This document shows, one piece after another, positions 38,476 to 49,994 of a stretch of 64,000 bases of DNA. Source of the DNA: Microcebus murinus (taxonomy: Eukaryota > Chordata > Mammalia > Primates > Cheirogaleidae); NCBI RefSeq assembly GCF_040939455.1, contig NC_134117.1:62766501-62830500 (forward strand), in the 5' to 3' direction. Numbering within the stretch: the first letter of the stretch is position 1; every line of letters starts with the position of its first letter. The position numbers were made by a program, and so were the translations under genes. Below the pieces are notes generated by a model. The model searched no databases and was not told the DNA's origin. It was given only the letters and a program-made list of their open reading frames with translations.

Positions 38476-38490
38476 AAAATGTGGTATATG
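38476..38490 (+). repeat. Target-site duplication, right copy
   Basis: Identical 15-mer to 31910-31924. After it the older L1 continues with 'tataccatggagtactactc'. Confidence 0.95.
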
Positions 38491-38775
38491 TATACCATGG
38501 AGTACTACTCAGCCATAAAAAAGATGCATTAATACCTTTTGCAATCTCCTAAGTGAAGCATCTCATGAATGGACAAACACCCCATGTACTCTCTAATAAA
38601 TTGGAACTAACTGATGGGCACACAAGTACACAGAGGGTATTGGAAGTCATTTGAAATCAAACAGGGAGGTGGGAGGAGCAGAGGAGAGGCAAAAAACCTA
38701 CCTAATGGGTACAATGAACACTTACTGGATAATGGGGACATCTGTAGCAGGGACTCAAGCATTACAAAAGCTATC
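38491..38775 (+). mobile_element. Intermediate-age L1, right part of the middle nest layer
   Basis: Continues the ORF2 C-terminus from 31924 ('ccatggagtactactcagcc', 'tggacaaacaccccatgtac') and then a 3' UTR ending in 'gggactcaagcattacaaaa' and 'gctatccagata'. No long A-tail remains. Confidence 0.8.
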
Positions 38776-39065
38776 CAGATACCACAATTTCTTTATCCAT
38801 TCATCCCTTGATGGACACTTAGGTGATGACACTTAGGTCTCTTGACTGTTGTGAATAATGCTTCAATGAACAAAGATGCACAGATATCTCTATGAGGTAC
38901 TGATTTCATTTCCTTTGGGTACATATTCAACAAAGGAATTGCTGGATCATAGCGAATTTGATTTTTAACTTTATAAAGGAAACTTCATACTGTTTTCTAT
39001 AATAGCTGTACCAATTTACATTCCTACCAACAGTGTATAAGAAAGAGTTCCCTTTTCTCATACTA
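38776..39065 (-). mobile_element. Old L1 (L1MA-like), right part of the outermost nest layer
   Basis: Reverse-complement ORF2 C-terminal words 'ttatccattcatcccttgat', 'cttgactgttgtgaataatg', 'cctttgggtacatattcaac' and 'accaatttacattcctacc' continue the minus-strand element seen at 31270-31730. Confidence 0.8.
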
Positions 39066-39939
39066 TATTTTTAGGTGGAAAAATTTATGACACTGTTTAT
39101 AGGAAATGATCATCTGCATGTATCTGTATCTACACATATTTCTATAAGAAAGATTCTTTATACTTTATACTTTCTTTAGACTTTATACTTGTCCAAATAT
39201 CCATTTATTTTCTACAGGTAAGCCTCTACTAATTAAATAACAAAATATTGTAAAGGAAAATAGATTAACAGCTCTAAAAAATCTGTTTCCAGGGGTGAAA
39301 ATTATTGAGCAAAATGATGAAATAAATTTGAGATCAACAATGGGAATCTTTCTTTTTTGAATAGTCTCTCAGGAGTAAGTCTATCTCCATTGCTGGAATA
39401 TCTTGCCTTAAATGTCTTGAGCAGTGAGTAACATCCATTGCTGAAATGACATTTTGTTTATTGGCAATTGTTTGTAACAGGCTTAATTTTTAGTGTATTA
39501 AGCCTTGAGTATTTATAACATCCATTGCAGAACTTCTTGGGAATGAGGAAATAATACAAGGATGATACTATTTATAGAATGTGATTAGGTAATTAAGAAC
39601 ATACTACATAGCTGACATATCTATGTTTTAAGCATATTGTAGTCCCTGGAGCTATAACTCTGAGTGATTTATTTTCTTTTTCTAGTAATTTTGAGGTGTA
39701 CAAACTGGTGTTAGAATACTGCCCTCGTACAGCACTAGTTTAAGAAGTCCTTTAGTTTTAGGGTTGAGCTGTTCTCTCGAATGGCCTGTGAGTAATTAGG
39801 TTTTCCAGGAGAACAAGTTGGAGGGGAGGTAAATACATTCACTTGTGTAAACTTTACTTAATTTTCATTCTAACAGTGTGTTTGCACTCTGCCCTAGTTC
39901 CCTCTCTCTCAGCTTACATTTCTCTTTAGTACAGTGAGG
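39066..39939. other. Single-copy intergenic DNA
   Basis: No gene or repeat recognised in about 0.87 kb. Confidence 0.5.
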
Positions 39940-40349
39940 GGATACGGTTTGAATGTGTCCCTCAAAGTTCATGTGTTGGAAACTTAATCCTCAAAGAAAT
40001 TGTGTTGAGAGATGAGACCCTCAAGATGTGATTATATCATAAGGGCTTTGCCCTCATGAATGGATTAATGAATAGAGTGGGTTAGGTATAGCAGGAGTGA
40101 ATTTTGATAAAAGGAGGAATTTGGCTTTCTTCCCCTACTCCCTGTCTCATGCTCTCTTGCTCTTCCACCTTCCACCATGGAATAACACAGCAAGAAAGTC
40201 CTTGCAAAATGAAGACCTCTCAACCTTAGACTTCCCAGCCTCCAGAACTATAAGAAATAAATCCCTGGTTTTTGTTTTTTGTTTTTTTTTTTTTATAAAT
40301 TACCCAGTCTCAGTTATTCTGTTATAGCAACACAAAAGAGACTAAGATG
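39940..40349 (+). mobile_element. MLT1A-type MaLR solitary LTR
   Basis: Order typical of MLT1A: 'gatacggtttgaatgtgtcc', 'aaagttcatgtgttggaaac', 'catgaatggattaatgaata', 'cttccaccttccaccatgg', 'cttcccagcctccagaac', then 'ataaattacccagtctc' and 'gttatagcaacac', ending 'actaagatg'. It has an A/T-rich expansion near 40265-40295. No internal region. Confidence 0.85.
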
Positions 40350-41140
40350 AAGGAGAGACTTTGTTTTGAACATGAATCTTTTACCCCTTCTTATACCAAG
40401 AATTATGTAATGCATTAGTTTGGCCTGCAATAATAAAATATGTTGCATATATTAAACTGCAAAAACAGAGTGGTTACTTTTCCTGAGTTTCCACTGAAAT
40501 AAAACAATAGGGGTTCAAATGTATATACATAATAACAATAAGAAAAATATGGCTAATATCAGTGGATGAGTTTTCAAAATAATTTCTGATGGAGAGAAAT
40601 TATAAAATAGACTGTGATAAATTGAATTGAGGTTGTGTGGACATAGATCTACCAATAAGTACACCTGAAAGCACTCATCTCAGAGTCAGAGACAGACAGA
40701 CAGAAGCAACAAAGATGAACTCAAACTGCTGAAATTCAATGTTAGAGGGCATGCAAAAACAATGAATGTTCAGGCCACAATTCAAAACAAATGGTCACAA
40801 TGCAAGAAAAATTAAGACATAGAATATAATTTATCATATTATTCTCTAATAAGTTTTTTAGAAAAAAAGGATAAAAATATGAACAGGAAGAAATTATAAA
40901 TTAAGTAATAGAAGATAATTTTCTTTAAGGGAAGGCACATTTCCAATAATTGAGTGGGTCTTAAAAAGTGATAAATAATGCAAAGGATAAAGTTAAAAGA
41001 ACTTTAACATAGATAAAACTTCATAAAAATTAAGAAAATTACAGATTAGAAGAGTATTTTAAACAGTTTGCAGGAATAAAAGTCAGCCCTCATTATTCAC
41101 GAATTCCATATTTTCAAAATAGCTTGTTCACCAAAACTTA
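40350..41140. other. AT-rich DNA, unrecognised
   Basis: No gene. Parts may be old L1, but I cannot place them with confidence. Confidence 0.45.
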
Positions 41141-41285
41141 TTTGTTGAACCATCCTTGCATCTATGAGATGGAGCCCACTCGGTCATGGTGGATTATTTT
41201 ATTGATGAGCTGTTGAATTCGGTTTGCTAGTATTTTGTGGAGGATTTTTGCATCTATATTCATGAGGGATTATTGGTCTGTAGAT
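41141..41285 (-). mobile_element. L1 ORF2 fragment
   Basis: 'catccttgcatctatgagat', 'ggtggattattttattgatg', 'tttgctagtattttgtggag' and 'tttttgcatctatattcatg' are the reverse complement of a short reverse-transcriptase segment of ORF2. Confidence 0.8.
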
Positions 41286-41842
41286 TTTTTATTTATTTAT
41301 TTTTTGGCATATGATGGGGGTACAGATTTTAAGGTTTCAATAAATGCCCTTTCCCCCTTCCCCCCACAAGTCTGAGTCTCCAGCATGACCATCCCCCAGA
41401 TGGTGCACATCTCACTCATTATGTATATGCCCCCCTGCCCCCCTGCCCAATACCCTATTACTGTAGTACCTATGTGTCCACTTAGGTGATACTCAGTTAA
41501 TACCAGTTTGCTGGTGAGTATATGTGGTTCTTGATTTTCCATTCTTGGGATACTTCACTTAGTAGTATGGGTTCCAGCTCTAACCAGGAAAATATAAGAT
41601 GTGCTATATCACTGTTGTTTCTTAGAGCTGAATAGTACTCCATGGTATACATATACCACATTTTATTAATCCATTCTTGGATTGATGGGCACTTGGGCTG
41701 TTTCCACAGCCTTGCAATTATGAATTGTGCTGCTATAAACATTCGAGTGCAGGTGTCTTTTTGTAGAGTGTCATTGGATCTTTTGGGTAGATGCCCAGTA
41801 ATGAGATTGCTGGATCAAATGGTAGATTCACTTGTATTACTT
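41286..41842 (-). mobile_element. 5'-truncated young L1
   Basis: Starts with a T/ATTT-rich tail and the reverse complement of the 3' UTR ('catgaccatcccccagatgg'), then the ORF2 C-terminus. The minus-strand stretch 41742-41497 (81 codons) differs from the full-length ORF2 C-terminus at only a handful of positions, so it is the closest relative of the 31925 element in the window. The 5' truncation falls near L1 position 37885 of that copy. Confidence 0.92.
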
Positions 41843-41849
41843 TTTTTGT

Positions 41850-42540
41850 TGTTGTGTGATACTAAGGATATCTATAGCCAAGGCATCCACCCAGAACCTA
41901 CACTGCTATCAAGGCACCCACAAGCAAAGCCAAAGGTTCTTGCTCAACATTTGCTATAGACACACCCTTATAAGTGAGGGAGGGGGTAACCCCCATCTAA
42001 AAAATAGAAAATTAAAAAATAAGAACCTACAGCTGAATAGGAATCAGTGCAAGAACTACAGAAGTATGAAAAATCAGAGTGAAAAGACACCCTCAAAGGT
42101 GAACATCAGCTCTCTAGCAATGGATAGCGAGTAAAATGAAAATATCAAAAAAAACAAAGAGTTCCAAGTATGGATTGTAAGAAAGTAATGGAATCTGAGA
42201 GAAAATGGAAAACCAGCTTAAAAAAACAGAAAAACAGTTCAGAAAATGGATGAAAAATTTACTAAAGAGGTAGACATATTTAAAAAAAAGTAACAGAACT
42301 TCTGGAAATGAAAACTTCATTTAAGGAAATATAAAACACAGGGGAAAGTTTTAAAAATAGAGTAGACCAGGCAGAAGAAAGAATCTCATGAGAAATAAAC
42401 CATGAGGAAAAAACATCAAGTAACTCACAAAGGAAAACCCACAGGCTAACTGCAGTCTCTTCAATGGAGACCTTACAGATCAGAAGGGATTGGGATTCCC
42501 ATCTTCAGTCTTCTTAAACAGAACAATTGCCAGCCTAGAA
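41850..42540 (+). mobile_element. Old L1 5' UTR/ORF1 fragment
   Basis: Plus-strand words match L1 ORF1: 'aagaactacagaagtatgaa', 'gaacatcagctctctagcaa', 'agtagaccaggcagaagaaa', 'gaatctcatgag' and 'ggagaccttacagatcaga', 'cttaaacagaacaattgcc'. Frameshifted and broken. It stops abruptly before the TTTC microsatellite. Confidence 0.75.
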
Positions 42541-42567
42541 TTTTCTTTGTTTTCCATTCTTGATCCA

Positions 42568-42570
42568 TTT

Positions 42571-42658
<88 letters not shown>

Positions 42659-42713
42659 TTCTTTTCTTTTCTTTCTTTTCTTTTCTTTTTTCTTTTCTTT
42701 CTTCCAATTGTTC
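42568..42713 (+). repeat. (TTTC)n microsatellite, about 146 bp
   Basis: Uniform TTTC from 42568 to about 42659, then TTTTC-interrupted to 42713. On the other strand this gives Lys/Glu-rich open frames (for example 42805-42473), which are artefacts of the repeat. Confidence 0.97.
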
Positions 42714-43880
42714 TGGTTAGAATCTACAGCACGATGTTTAATAGAAGTGGTGAAGAGTGGACACCCTCTTCTTGTTCTTAATAGTAGGGGACAACATCCA
42801 GTCATTCACCATTAAATATAATGTCAGTTGTTGGTTTACAGATTCCCATTATCAAGTTGTTAGAGTTCCCATCTATTCTTGGTTTGTAGGGTATATTTAT
42901 CATGAAATGTATTAGATTTTTAAAAATGCTTTTGTCTATATTTATTAAGATAATCAGATGATTTTGGGTTAATTATTTTGTTAGTATAGTGCACTATATC
43001 CATTAATTCTCAGGTGTTAAACTAGACTTCACTCCTGGGATAAATTCCCTTGTCATGGTGTCTAATTCATTTTATATGTTGCTAGGTTCAGTTTGTTACT
43101 TTTTGTTTTTGAAGATTTTTACATTCTTATTCATAAGAGATGTTGATCTGTAGTTTACTGTCTAGTGATGTCTTTGTCTGCTTTTGTTATTAGGGTAATA
43201 CCAGCTACATAAAGATGGCTGAAAAGTATTCCCTCCTCTTCTGGTTTTTGGAAGAGTTTGTTAAGAATTGGTATTAATTCTTCTTTAAATGTTATAGTCT
43301 GCCATTGAGACTACATGGACCTGAGCTTTAAATTGTGAGTAGTTTTTGTTTGTTTGTTTACTAATTCCATCTCTTTATTTGTTACATTCAGACTATTTCT
43401 TCTTCAGTTTTTGTAGTTTGTGGATTTCTCTGAATTTGTCAGTTTTATCAAGATTATCTAACTTGTTGGCACACAATTGTTCCTAATATTTCTTTATAAT
43501 CCTTTTTATTTCTGTAAGATCAATAGTAATATTTCCTTTTTTTTCCTGATTCTAGTAATTTGAATCTTGTCTATTTTTTATGATCAATCTAGCTAAAGCC
43601 TTTTAAAAATTTTTTCAATATTTCCAAAGAGTCAGCTTGTGGTTTATTAATTTTCTCTAATTTTTATTCTCTGTGTTTCATTAATTTTTGCTCTAATTCT
43701 TACTATTTACTTCTGTCTGCTTGCTTTAAGTTTAATTTGCTTTTATTTTTTCAAGGGCTTAAGTTGTCATTAGGTTATTCATCTTAGGTTTGTCTTCTTT
43801 TTTAGTCTAGACATTTTATAGCTATACATTTCCCTATAAACACATATGTTCTTGTATGATTGTAATGTAGTTTTGTATGT
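42714..43880 (-). mobile_element. Old L1 ORF2 fragment
   Basis: Reverse-complement ORF2: 'caattgttctggttagaatc', 'aggggacaacatccagtcat', 'ttgttagtatagtgcactat', 'cttcactcctgggataaatt' and 'ttggaagagtttgttaagaa'. It continues to endonuclease-proximal words near 43850. No frame survives. Confidence 0.8.
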
Positions 43881-45900
43881 GTATGTGTGTTTATTTTCTT
43901 GATTCTGTTTTGGGACTCTGGCTTGATTCTAGTTTCCCTGTTTAAGTGTGCCAATTAAGTCCACACCCACAGCCATTTCCATTATTGGTCTGTTACACTT
44001 TGGGCCACTATACACTGGCACTAATTGCCCTAGTACCAGACTGCTAGAAACACTCCTAGGCTCCAGAATCCTGTGATATTATTCATATTAGCAAATCCTA
44101 GACCTCTTTACCCTGCCTCACATGTTCCTTTGAGTGAAGACCACACTAAAAGTGCTTACCCCCAGGAACCCCCTACTCTCTGATTTGTGACTGACCTCAG
44201 TACCTCCCCTAAGTGGCCCCTTGACATCCTGTGGCTTCCCCATATGACTGTGAGTGTAACAAAACTAAAAATATTTCGAATTTCTTTCTCTTGATCCATA
44301 TCTAACCTCCTTATACCTTGCCCAAGGTAATATGGTTTAAGTAGTCGGTGAGACAAACAGGGTGGTTTGGCCCCAGATAAGAGAGAGATTACTGCTAGAC
44401 TGCGTTTGGTTTACTAATTGGAATTGCTGAAAAGTAGAGGTTGCCTGCTGGCCTACTTGTGCTTTGACCTTTGCCACTGTGCACGGTGTTAAGGTTTTGC
44501 CATCATTTCCAAGCCTAAATTGTGGATATCGTAATCTAAGATCTCCCCAAGTTTCACAATTTAAGCAAGTGTCTGTCTCCTCATGTAATCACCTATACAT
44601 AAGCCTCCATGGGTGAAGGTCCCATATTGACTATCTTATTCTTCCAAAGATCCCAAAGGAGAGGAGTAGGGCTAACCCCCTTAGACCTTAGGAGGAACCC
44701 AACCATCTGACTGGGCAGTGCTTGCCAATAGCCATGTATGCTTGAATCAAATTCTAAGTTTTTGTTGCCTGATCCAGTATAAAACAGGAAACTGCTCACA
44801 GATTGCCTGGAAGCCCCAAGAGTTTCTAGAGCTAGCATGAGATCATCTCTCCCTGGGATTTGATATGGCACCTTGAAAAAATAGTGTGGTGTTGGGGCTG
44901 AGGATTTCTTGGTTGTTACCTAACTTGCATCTGTCAGCTCTCCAACCCCAGAGCTTGTGGGCTATTGGGACACACAGCCATGGAGACCAATGGTTCAAAA
45001 TCTTTTGAGGCAGGAAAAGGAAAAGAACATCTTATCTCTGCTCCCTCTAGGACTCTGAGGAGATCTCCAAGCTTCTACATGAATGTAAAAGTCTAAGTCA
45101 ACATGCCTGGGCACCACTTACTGCTGCAGCCTAGCAACATGCTAAGAGCTTGTTCTTGAAATCAAATGGCCTAAAAGTCTTCTCTAGAACCAAAGTCACC
45201 ATCACTCTCCAGGATGTTGAGTCAACTGGGATGTCCTGGAATGAGAGTCAGCAGCCCATGAACAGGGCCATGAAGACCACCAGGAAAATTAATTGGCAAG
45301 CACCCAAATGGTAGAAATGGTTGAGAACAGACAGGAGTCCCAAATGGAAACTAAAAACTTCATTATAGGATTCTTCCCATGGCAGGGATAATAATTTAAA
45401 TATGAATACACTTTGATAATTAACTTATCTCTTTTGAGGCTCTCTCTTAGTCTTCTAGAAAGTTTAGTGTATGTTACTATTTTCTATCCAATGTGATAGG
45501 ACAATACAGAGTCTACTTCTCATTAAGAAGAGAGGTCTTCACTCCTAGAAATCTATGATGGGACTCTGCAGAAAAAAAATCCAGACTGGCTTGGATTAGG
45601 CATCTGATCCTCACCATTAGTGGGACAAGAGTTATTCAAAGTGGGTAAACTCTAGTCTCCCAATGAAATCTCTTATACAAGCCCAATGTATGAAAAAGAT
45701 AAAACCAACGTGCTTGGATTAAATGGGTTTGGTTGAATCAGTGGTATTGTACTCATCTTCTTCCACGTTTTAAGGGCCCCCTCATACCTCTTCAATTCTA
45801 TAGGGGCCTGGAGCTTTGGAGCTTTAACACCATTGACCTAAAGCCACTCAACACTGAGTAATGCTGATCAAGGTAAGAGATTACATTTGGGTTTAGGCCA
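43881..45900. other. GC-richer block of unknown origin
   Basis: About 2 kb that is visibly less AT-rich than its surroundings, with many C-rich and CT-rich words. I recognise no family. No frame exceeds 92 codons (44871-44593 minus). Short open pieces near 45590-45850 on the plus strand, separated by stops, give the impression of a decayed coding region, perhaps an old retrovirus-like interior, but I see no diagnostic protease, polymerase or envelope motif. A TATAAAA word occurs at about 44777. Confidence 0.3.
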
Positions 45901-46357
45901 GGCAGTAGCTAACATTACTGGATTTCTTTTTTCTTCTCAAACTTCTTGTGGGTTACATATCTTTCTATAACCGAGGCTATAGACATAACTTTTAGGTGAA
46001 TACTATATGTGTTGGGGGTAAGGAGCAATGCTGGGATGTGGTAACAGACTGAAAGATAAACAGATTTGTCTCTTTGCTTATAAGGATTACCACATGGAAT
46101 AATTGCAGATGCCACAATGATTTAGAATGAGTACAAAATTCAATGTTATGCAAACTACTTCTCTGTAAACATTAAAGTTTTGCTTTGATGTGATAACAAT
46201 TCTTAATTAACATGTTTGTAATCAGCTTATTCAGTCATCTCTAAAGTGACTTAAGCTTAGCAGAGGCAGTTAGACGCATGATTCACTGGGATGTGAGAGC
46301 AACATTCTATTAGTATAGCTTTTGTTTAATTTTAACTTAAAAATAATAAGCAAATTA

Positions 46358-46560
46358 AGTTGGAGGAATCTTACTGATGAAGATACCAGAGTGCCACAAT
46401 CCAGAGCTGTTGATAATACCATTAGTACTCACGGATTTACTACTGCCGAATTACAGCATGGTATAGTATATTTGTGCTTTGCAAGATGTAATTATGGATT
46501 ACATTATCTAGTTTTGACTCCAAGAAAATAGAAAAGTGGTTTAAAAAGATTCCTCCAACT
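46358..46560. repeat. 203-bp segment bounded by perfect 15-bp inverted repeats
   Basis: AGTTGGAGGAATCTT at 46358-46372 and its exact reverse complement at 46546-46560. The interior is unique-looking. No matching target duplication is obvious outside the arms. It could be a small DNA-transposon remnant or chance. Confidence 0.6.
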
Positions 46561-46860
46561 GTGAAACACAAGGAAGTGGCAGAGTTAGTATGGGCAGTAT
46601 GAGATTTTTTTTTGTCAGCCATATTAACATGTAAAAACTATGGCAATTAAAACACCTGACAACACATTGACTGACAAATTAAATTATGAAAAATATTATT
46701 TTCCCATATAAATTCACATTTGTTTTCCTTGTCGAGCTTTGCTTTCAGTTTCTATTTTGACTACAGTTAGGTAAAAGTGATAGGGATTGCTAGCTCTGCA
46801 TCAAAGACCAGTGTTCTCCGTCTGTAATTTGTTACTGGAAATAGATTGCAAGCCAAAAAA

Positions 46861-46924
46861 TAGATCTAGCCACCGCTGCCAGTAGAATATAATAGATCTA
46901 GCCAGCGTTGGCAGTAGAATATTA
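46861..46924 (+). repeat. 32-bp tandem duplication
   Basis: Unit 46861-46892 ('tagatctagcca..gctg.cagtagaatat') is repeated at 46893-46924 with four or five changes. Confidence 0.85.
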
Positions 46925-48089
46925 GCAGAACTGATGTATGCCTCTTTTAGCTCTGACCTATAAAAGTCTTTTCCTCTACCTATTGTGTACATGTCAATGT
47001 CTAGGGTGACAATGAAAGCTATCAGTTGAGTCTTGAGGGTCCTGTGTTAGCCAGGTCTCCTACATGAATACAGTTATTTTCTCTCCCAGCCACTTTCTCA
47101 ACACAGCTTGATTTCACCTGAGCAAGACATAAACTTTTATTAAGTAAGCCAATGGAATTTCAGAGCTTATTAATTATAACATTTTAGTAACTATATATTA
47201 GCAAATATAGTTTGCATTAAATAATTGCATAGCAACATTATGATTAGTATAACTTTATAGGTGTCTGATACATGAATATGTTTATTTACAACAACATTTT
47301 AAGTGGAGATAATACTTCCAATACTTTGCACAATTCTACTAAATTTAATGACAAATGTGAAGAAACATGTTGGAAAAAATGGCAACAAATAGTGTGATGT
47401 TTCTTAATAGGCACTATTAAAACATGTAGAGAAAAGTTACAGAAGTTTGAGGAAAAATGTTTAAAGGAGTATATAGTGTGAGACACTTGCTACAGAAATA
47501 GATAAAAGTACAGATTCCAAACATGCCTTAGTGTTTGGTATTTGCTACTTTGTACTTCTGGGATATATATAGAACAACTATTCTTGTGAAGCACTGAAAA
47601 AAGATATAGCAGAAAAACTGCAAGTGTAACCACTGATACTTTGACTACTTTTATGAGAATAAATAAAAGCACTCTGGAAAAACTTTTGATAGATAGCATT
47701 TATTTGCTCAATCATCCATAGGCAAGCTTTAGCAGCAAGTATGTATAAAGTACAAATGAATAATATACTATGAGATAACGCAATAGTTTATTTTATAAAA
47801 ATAAAGGCTTATTTGTAATTAGGTGGGGTGTTACTCTGAAAATCTTTGTGCTCCACAGGAGTTCATTAGTTACATTTCAAAAAGTTCTTGAACTGGGTAT
47901 TAATTTTAAAGATGTTAGCCACTAAGTGTTATAAATTCATTGATTTTGTTTCACTTTGTTTTGTGTTAAGTGGTTACCAATAGTAAGTTTCACAGAAGTT
48001 TTTTTTTGCATGATTAAGAATGATTATAACTAAAATTTATATAGCATTACCTATGGTTCTGACATTGTTTTAAGAAACATACATTCTAA

Positions 48090-48410
48090 TCAATTTTATT
48101 CAGCTAAATTTACATGCAATAAAATGCACAAGTGCTTGATAGGATCAGCTTTTTATACGTTGCCTATAATAGTGGATATGTACTTAATTGTGGTTTTAAT
48201 TAACATTACTCTGGTAATTAAAGATGTTAAGCACCTTTTCATATGTTTATTTGCCATTTGTATATTTTTTGTGCAGTAAAATATTTTGTCTAATAAAAGA
48301 AATCGGTGATGTGCTTTCTTATTATCTAGTTGTAAGAGTACTTTATATTTTGGATATTAGTGTTTTGTCAGCTTTATATATTACAAAATTGTAATTATTT
48401 GACCTGTCTG
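48090..48410 (-). mobile_element. Old L1M 3' end
   Basis: 'ttttattcagctaaatttac', 'attactctggtaattaaaga', 'gttaagcaccttttcatatg' and 'tgttttgtcagctttatata' are reverse-complement L1M 3' UTR and ORF2 C-terminus. Confidence 0.65.
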
Positions 48411-48479
48411 GCAGTTCCTTGGAAAACTCCACTCAGAAATTGCCCTCTGCTAATAGTCTTTTCCCTGAGGACATTTGTA

Positions 48480-49240
48480 AATAACACAAACACACAAAAC
48501 AAAAAATCCAGCAACAATTGTTCACCATTGTCTGAGGCAGCAATTACAGTTGAAGCAAACAACAAGCTGGCTGAAAAGTTAAAAAGGGAAAAGTAGAAAT
48601 GAGATGCCTCTTGGGGCTTTGAAAAGCTCTGGCATATTTCTGGCAGTCTACATGGCCACATTCGTGTGTAGCAGAGTTCTTCTCCTCTGGGATATGTGTA
48701 ATACCAGGAAAGATCTGAGGACACCCCAAGTTCTCACCCCTGGCTGATCGCGAAGCTCTGCACAAGCAGTAAATGAAGGCTAAGGCAGAGTTACATTAAT
48801 AAACTTGCTGCCTGGGCATAGAGGGTGTGCATCAAAATGTACACAAAGACTCAGCAAAAGCTTGAAGACTTGCCGGTTTCAGGCATTTAAGGAAACCTCT
48901 TTTCAATCATTAGCCCACTACTAAGATAATTGAATAGAGACTTCAGGAGCCATACACCCAGTAAAGAACACAGTCTTTACTAAGTTAGCTCAGGAAAAGC
49001 ACTAACCAAGCAAACAAAATAGCAAAAACCCTTGTGGGGTGATCTGTTTTTCAGAATTCTCACATTATACCATTCTAAATGTCCATTGTTCAACAAAAAA
49101 ATTATGATTTATCATACATGAAAAGAAATGAGAATGTGCATCTCATACACAGGGAAAAACAGCACTTAATGGAAACTGTGAGATAACCTGTATATTGGAC
49201 TTATTAAAGAAATACTTTCAAATTACTTATGTAAAAATGT
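48480..49240 (+). mobile_element. Old L1M 5' UTR fragment
   Basis: 'aaatgtccattgttcaacaa', 'cagggaaaaacagcactta', 'ggaaactgtgagataacctg' and 'ttggacttattaaagaaata' follow the order of the L1M 5' region just before ORF1. It is highly diverged. The 109-codon minus frame at 48724-48395 has no coding support. Confidence 0.6.
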
Positions 49241-49245
49241 ATTTG

Positions 49246-49292
49246 TATTAATTTGCTAGGGTGACCACTAAATAAAAGTACCACAAATTGGT
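49246..49292 (-). repeat. MaLR LTR end fragment
   Basis: 'ttgtattaatttgctagggt' and 'aaaagtaccacaaattgg' resemble the reverse complement of an MLT1-type LTR terminus. It is only about 47 bp. Confidence 0.4.
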
Positions 49293-49994
49293 GCACATGT
49301 GCATGTGGTGTTTAAATTTTAATTCATATGAGATAATAATTTTCTCAATTCTTTAGTTTTTTATTGTGGTTTATTTTTACCTAAATACTTCTCCTAATTT
49401 GACAGATGTAAATACATTTATTTACTTTTACATCAGAATAATTATGTGTTTAAAAAATAAATGACAGAATAAAACTGAAAAAAATTAAAGTAGGAAACGA
49501 AACCCATTGAATGCATTCATTAAATGCATTTTACATGGATGTAAATGGTCTACTTTTCAAAACAACAAACCTAGAAATTCAATTTATGGCCTCCAAATCT
49601 TATGATCTTAGATTGATTTCTAAATGTATCTTGAAAGTATTGTAGGTTTTTAGCTAGTCATTTTTTCTTTTTTCTCCTGTACAGCAATGATTCAGTGAAT
49701 AATTTTACCAGTATATTTTCCTACTTTTATCATTATTTGTAAAATAATCAGCTTGTTATTACATTCCTCCTAAGAGAGTTTTAGAAAATTTTAGTGCCAC
49801 AAATACTACAAATATATAGACAGATCTCTTTCTTCTTCATGTTATTTCTCCTTAGCACTGATAAAATTCAGTTTTCAATTTCAATTCAATCATTATGAGT
49901 GGTTGTTATTTATAAGTTTTTAATAGAATTGTATCATGGCTGAGAAATGTTTACCTCAAGATAAATGTGTGTGTGTGTATGTGTGAATCCATAA
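49293..49994. other. AT-rich single-copy DNA
   Basis: Nothing recognised except a short (GT)n at about 49967-49984. Confidence 0.5.

Larger units (their letters stand above)
45901..48089. other. Single-copy intergenic DNA
   Basis: No gene recognised. It holds an inverted repeat pair (46358-46372 and 46546-46560) and a 32-bp tandem duplication (46861-46924), both described separately. Confidence 0.5.

Noticed and set aside
42473..42805. Lys/Glu-rich and Phe/Leu/Ser-rich frames over TTTC repeats
   Set aside because: Produced by the (TTTC)n microsatellite, with no stop possible in the repeat.
44777..44783. TATAAAA word as a promoter
   Set aside because: Isolated word in unrecognised sequence with no downstream gene or LTR structure.
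48395..48765. Overlapping minus frames of 109 and 73 codons
   Set aside because: Lie in old L1M 5' UTR; no motif.
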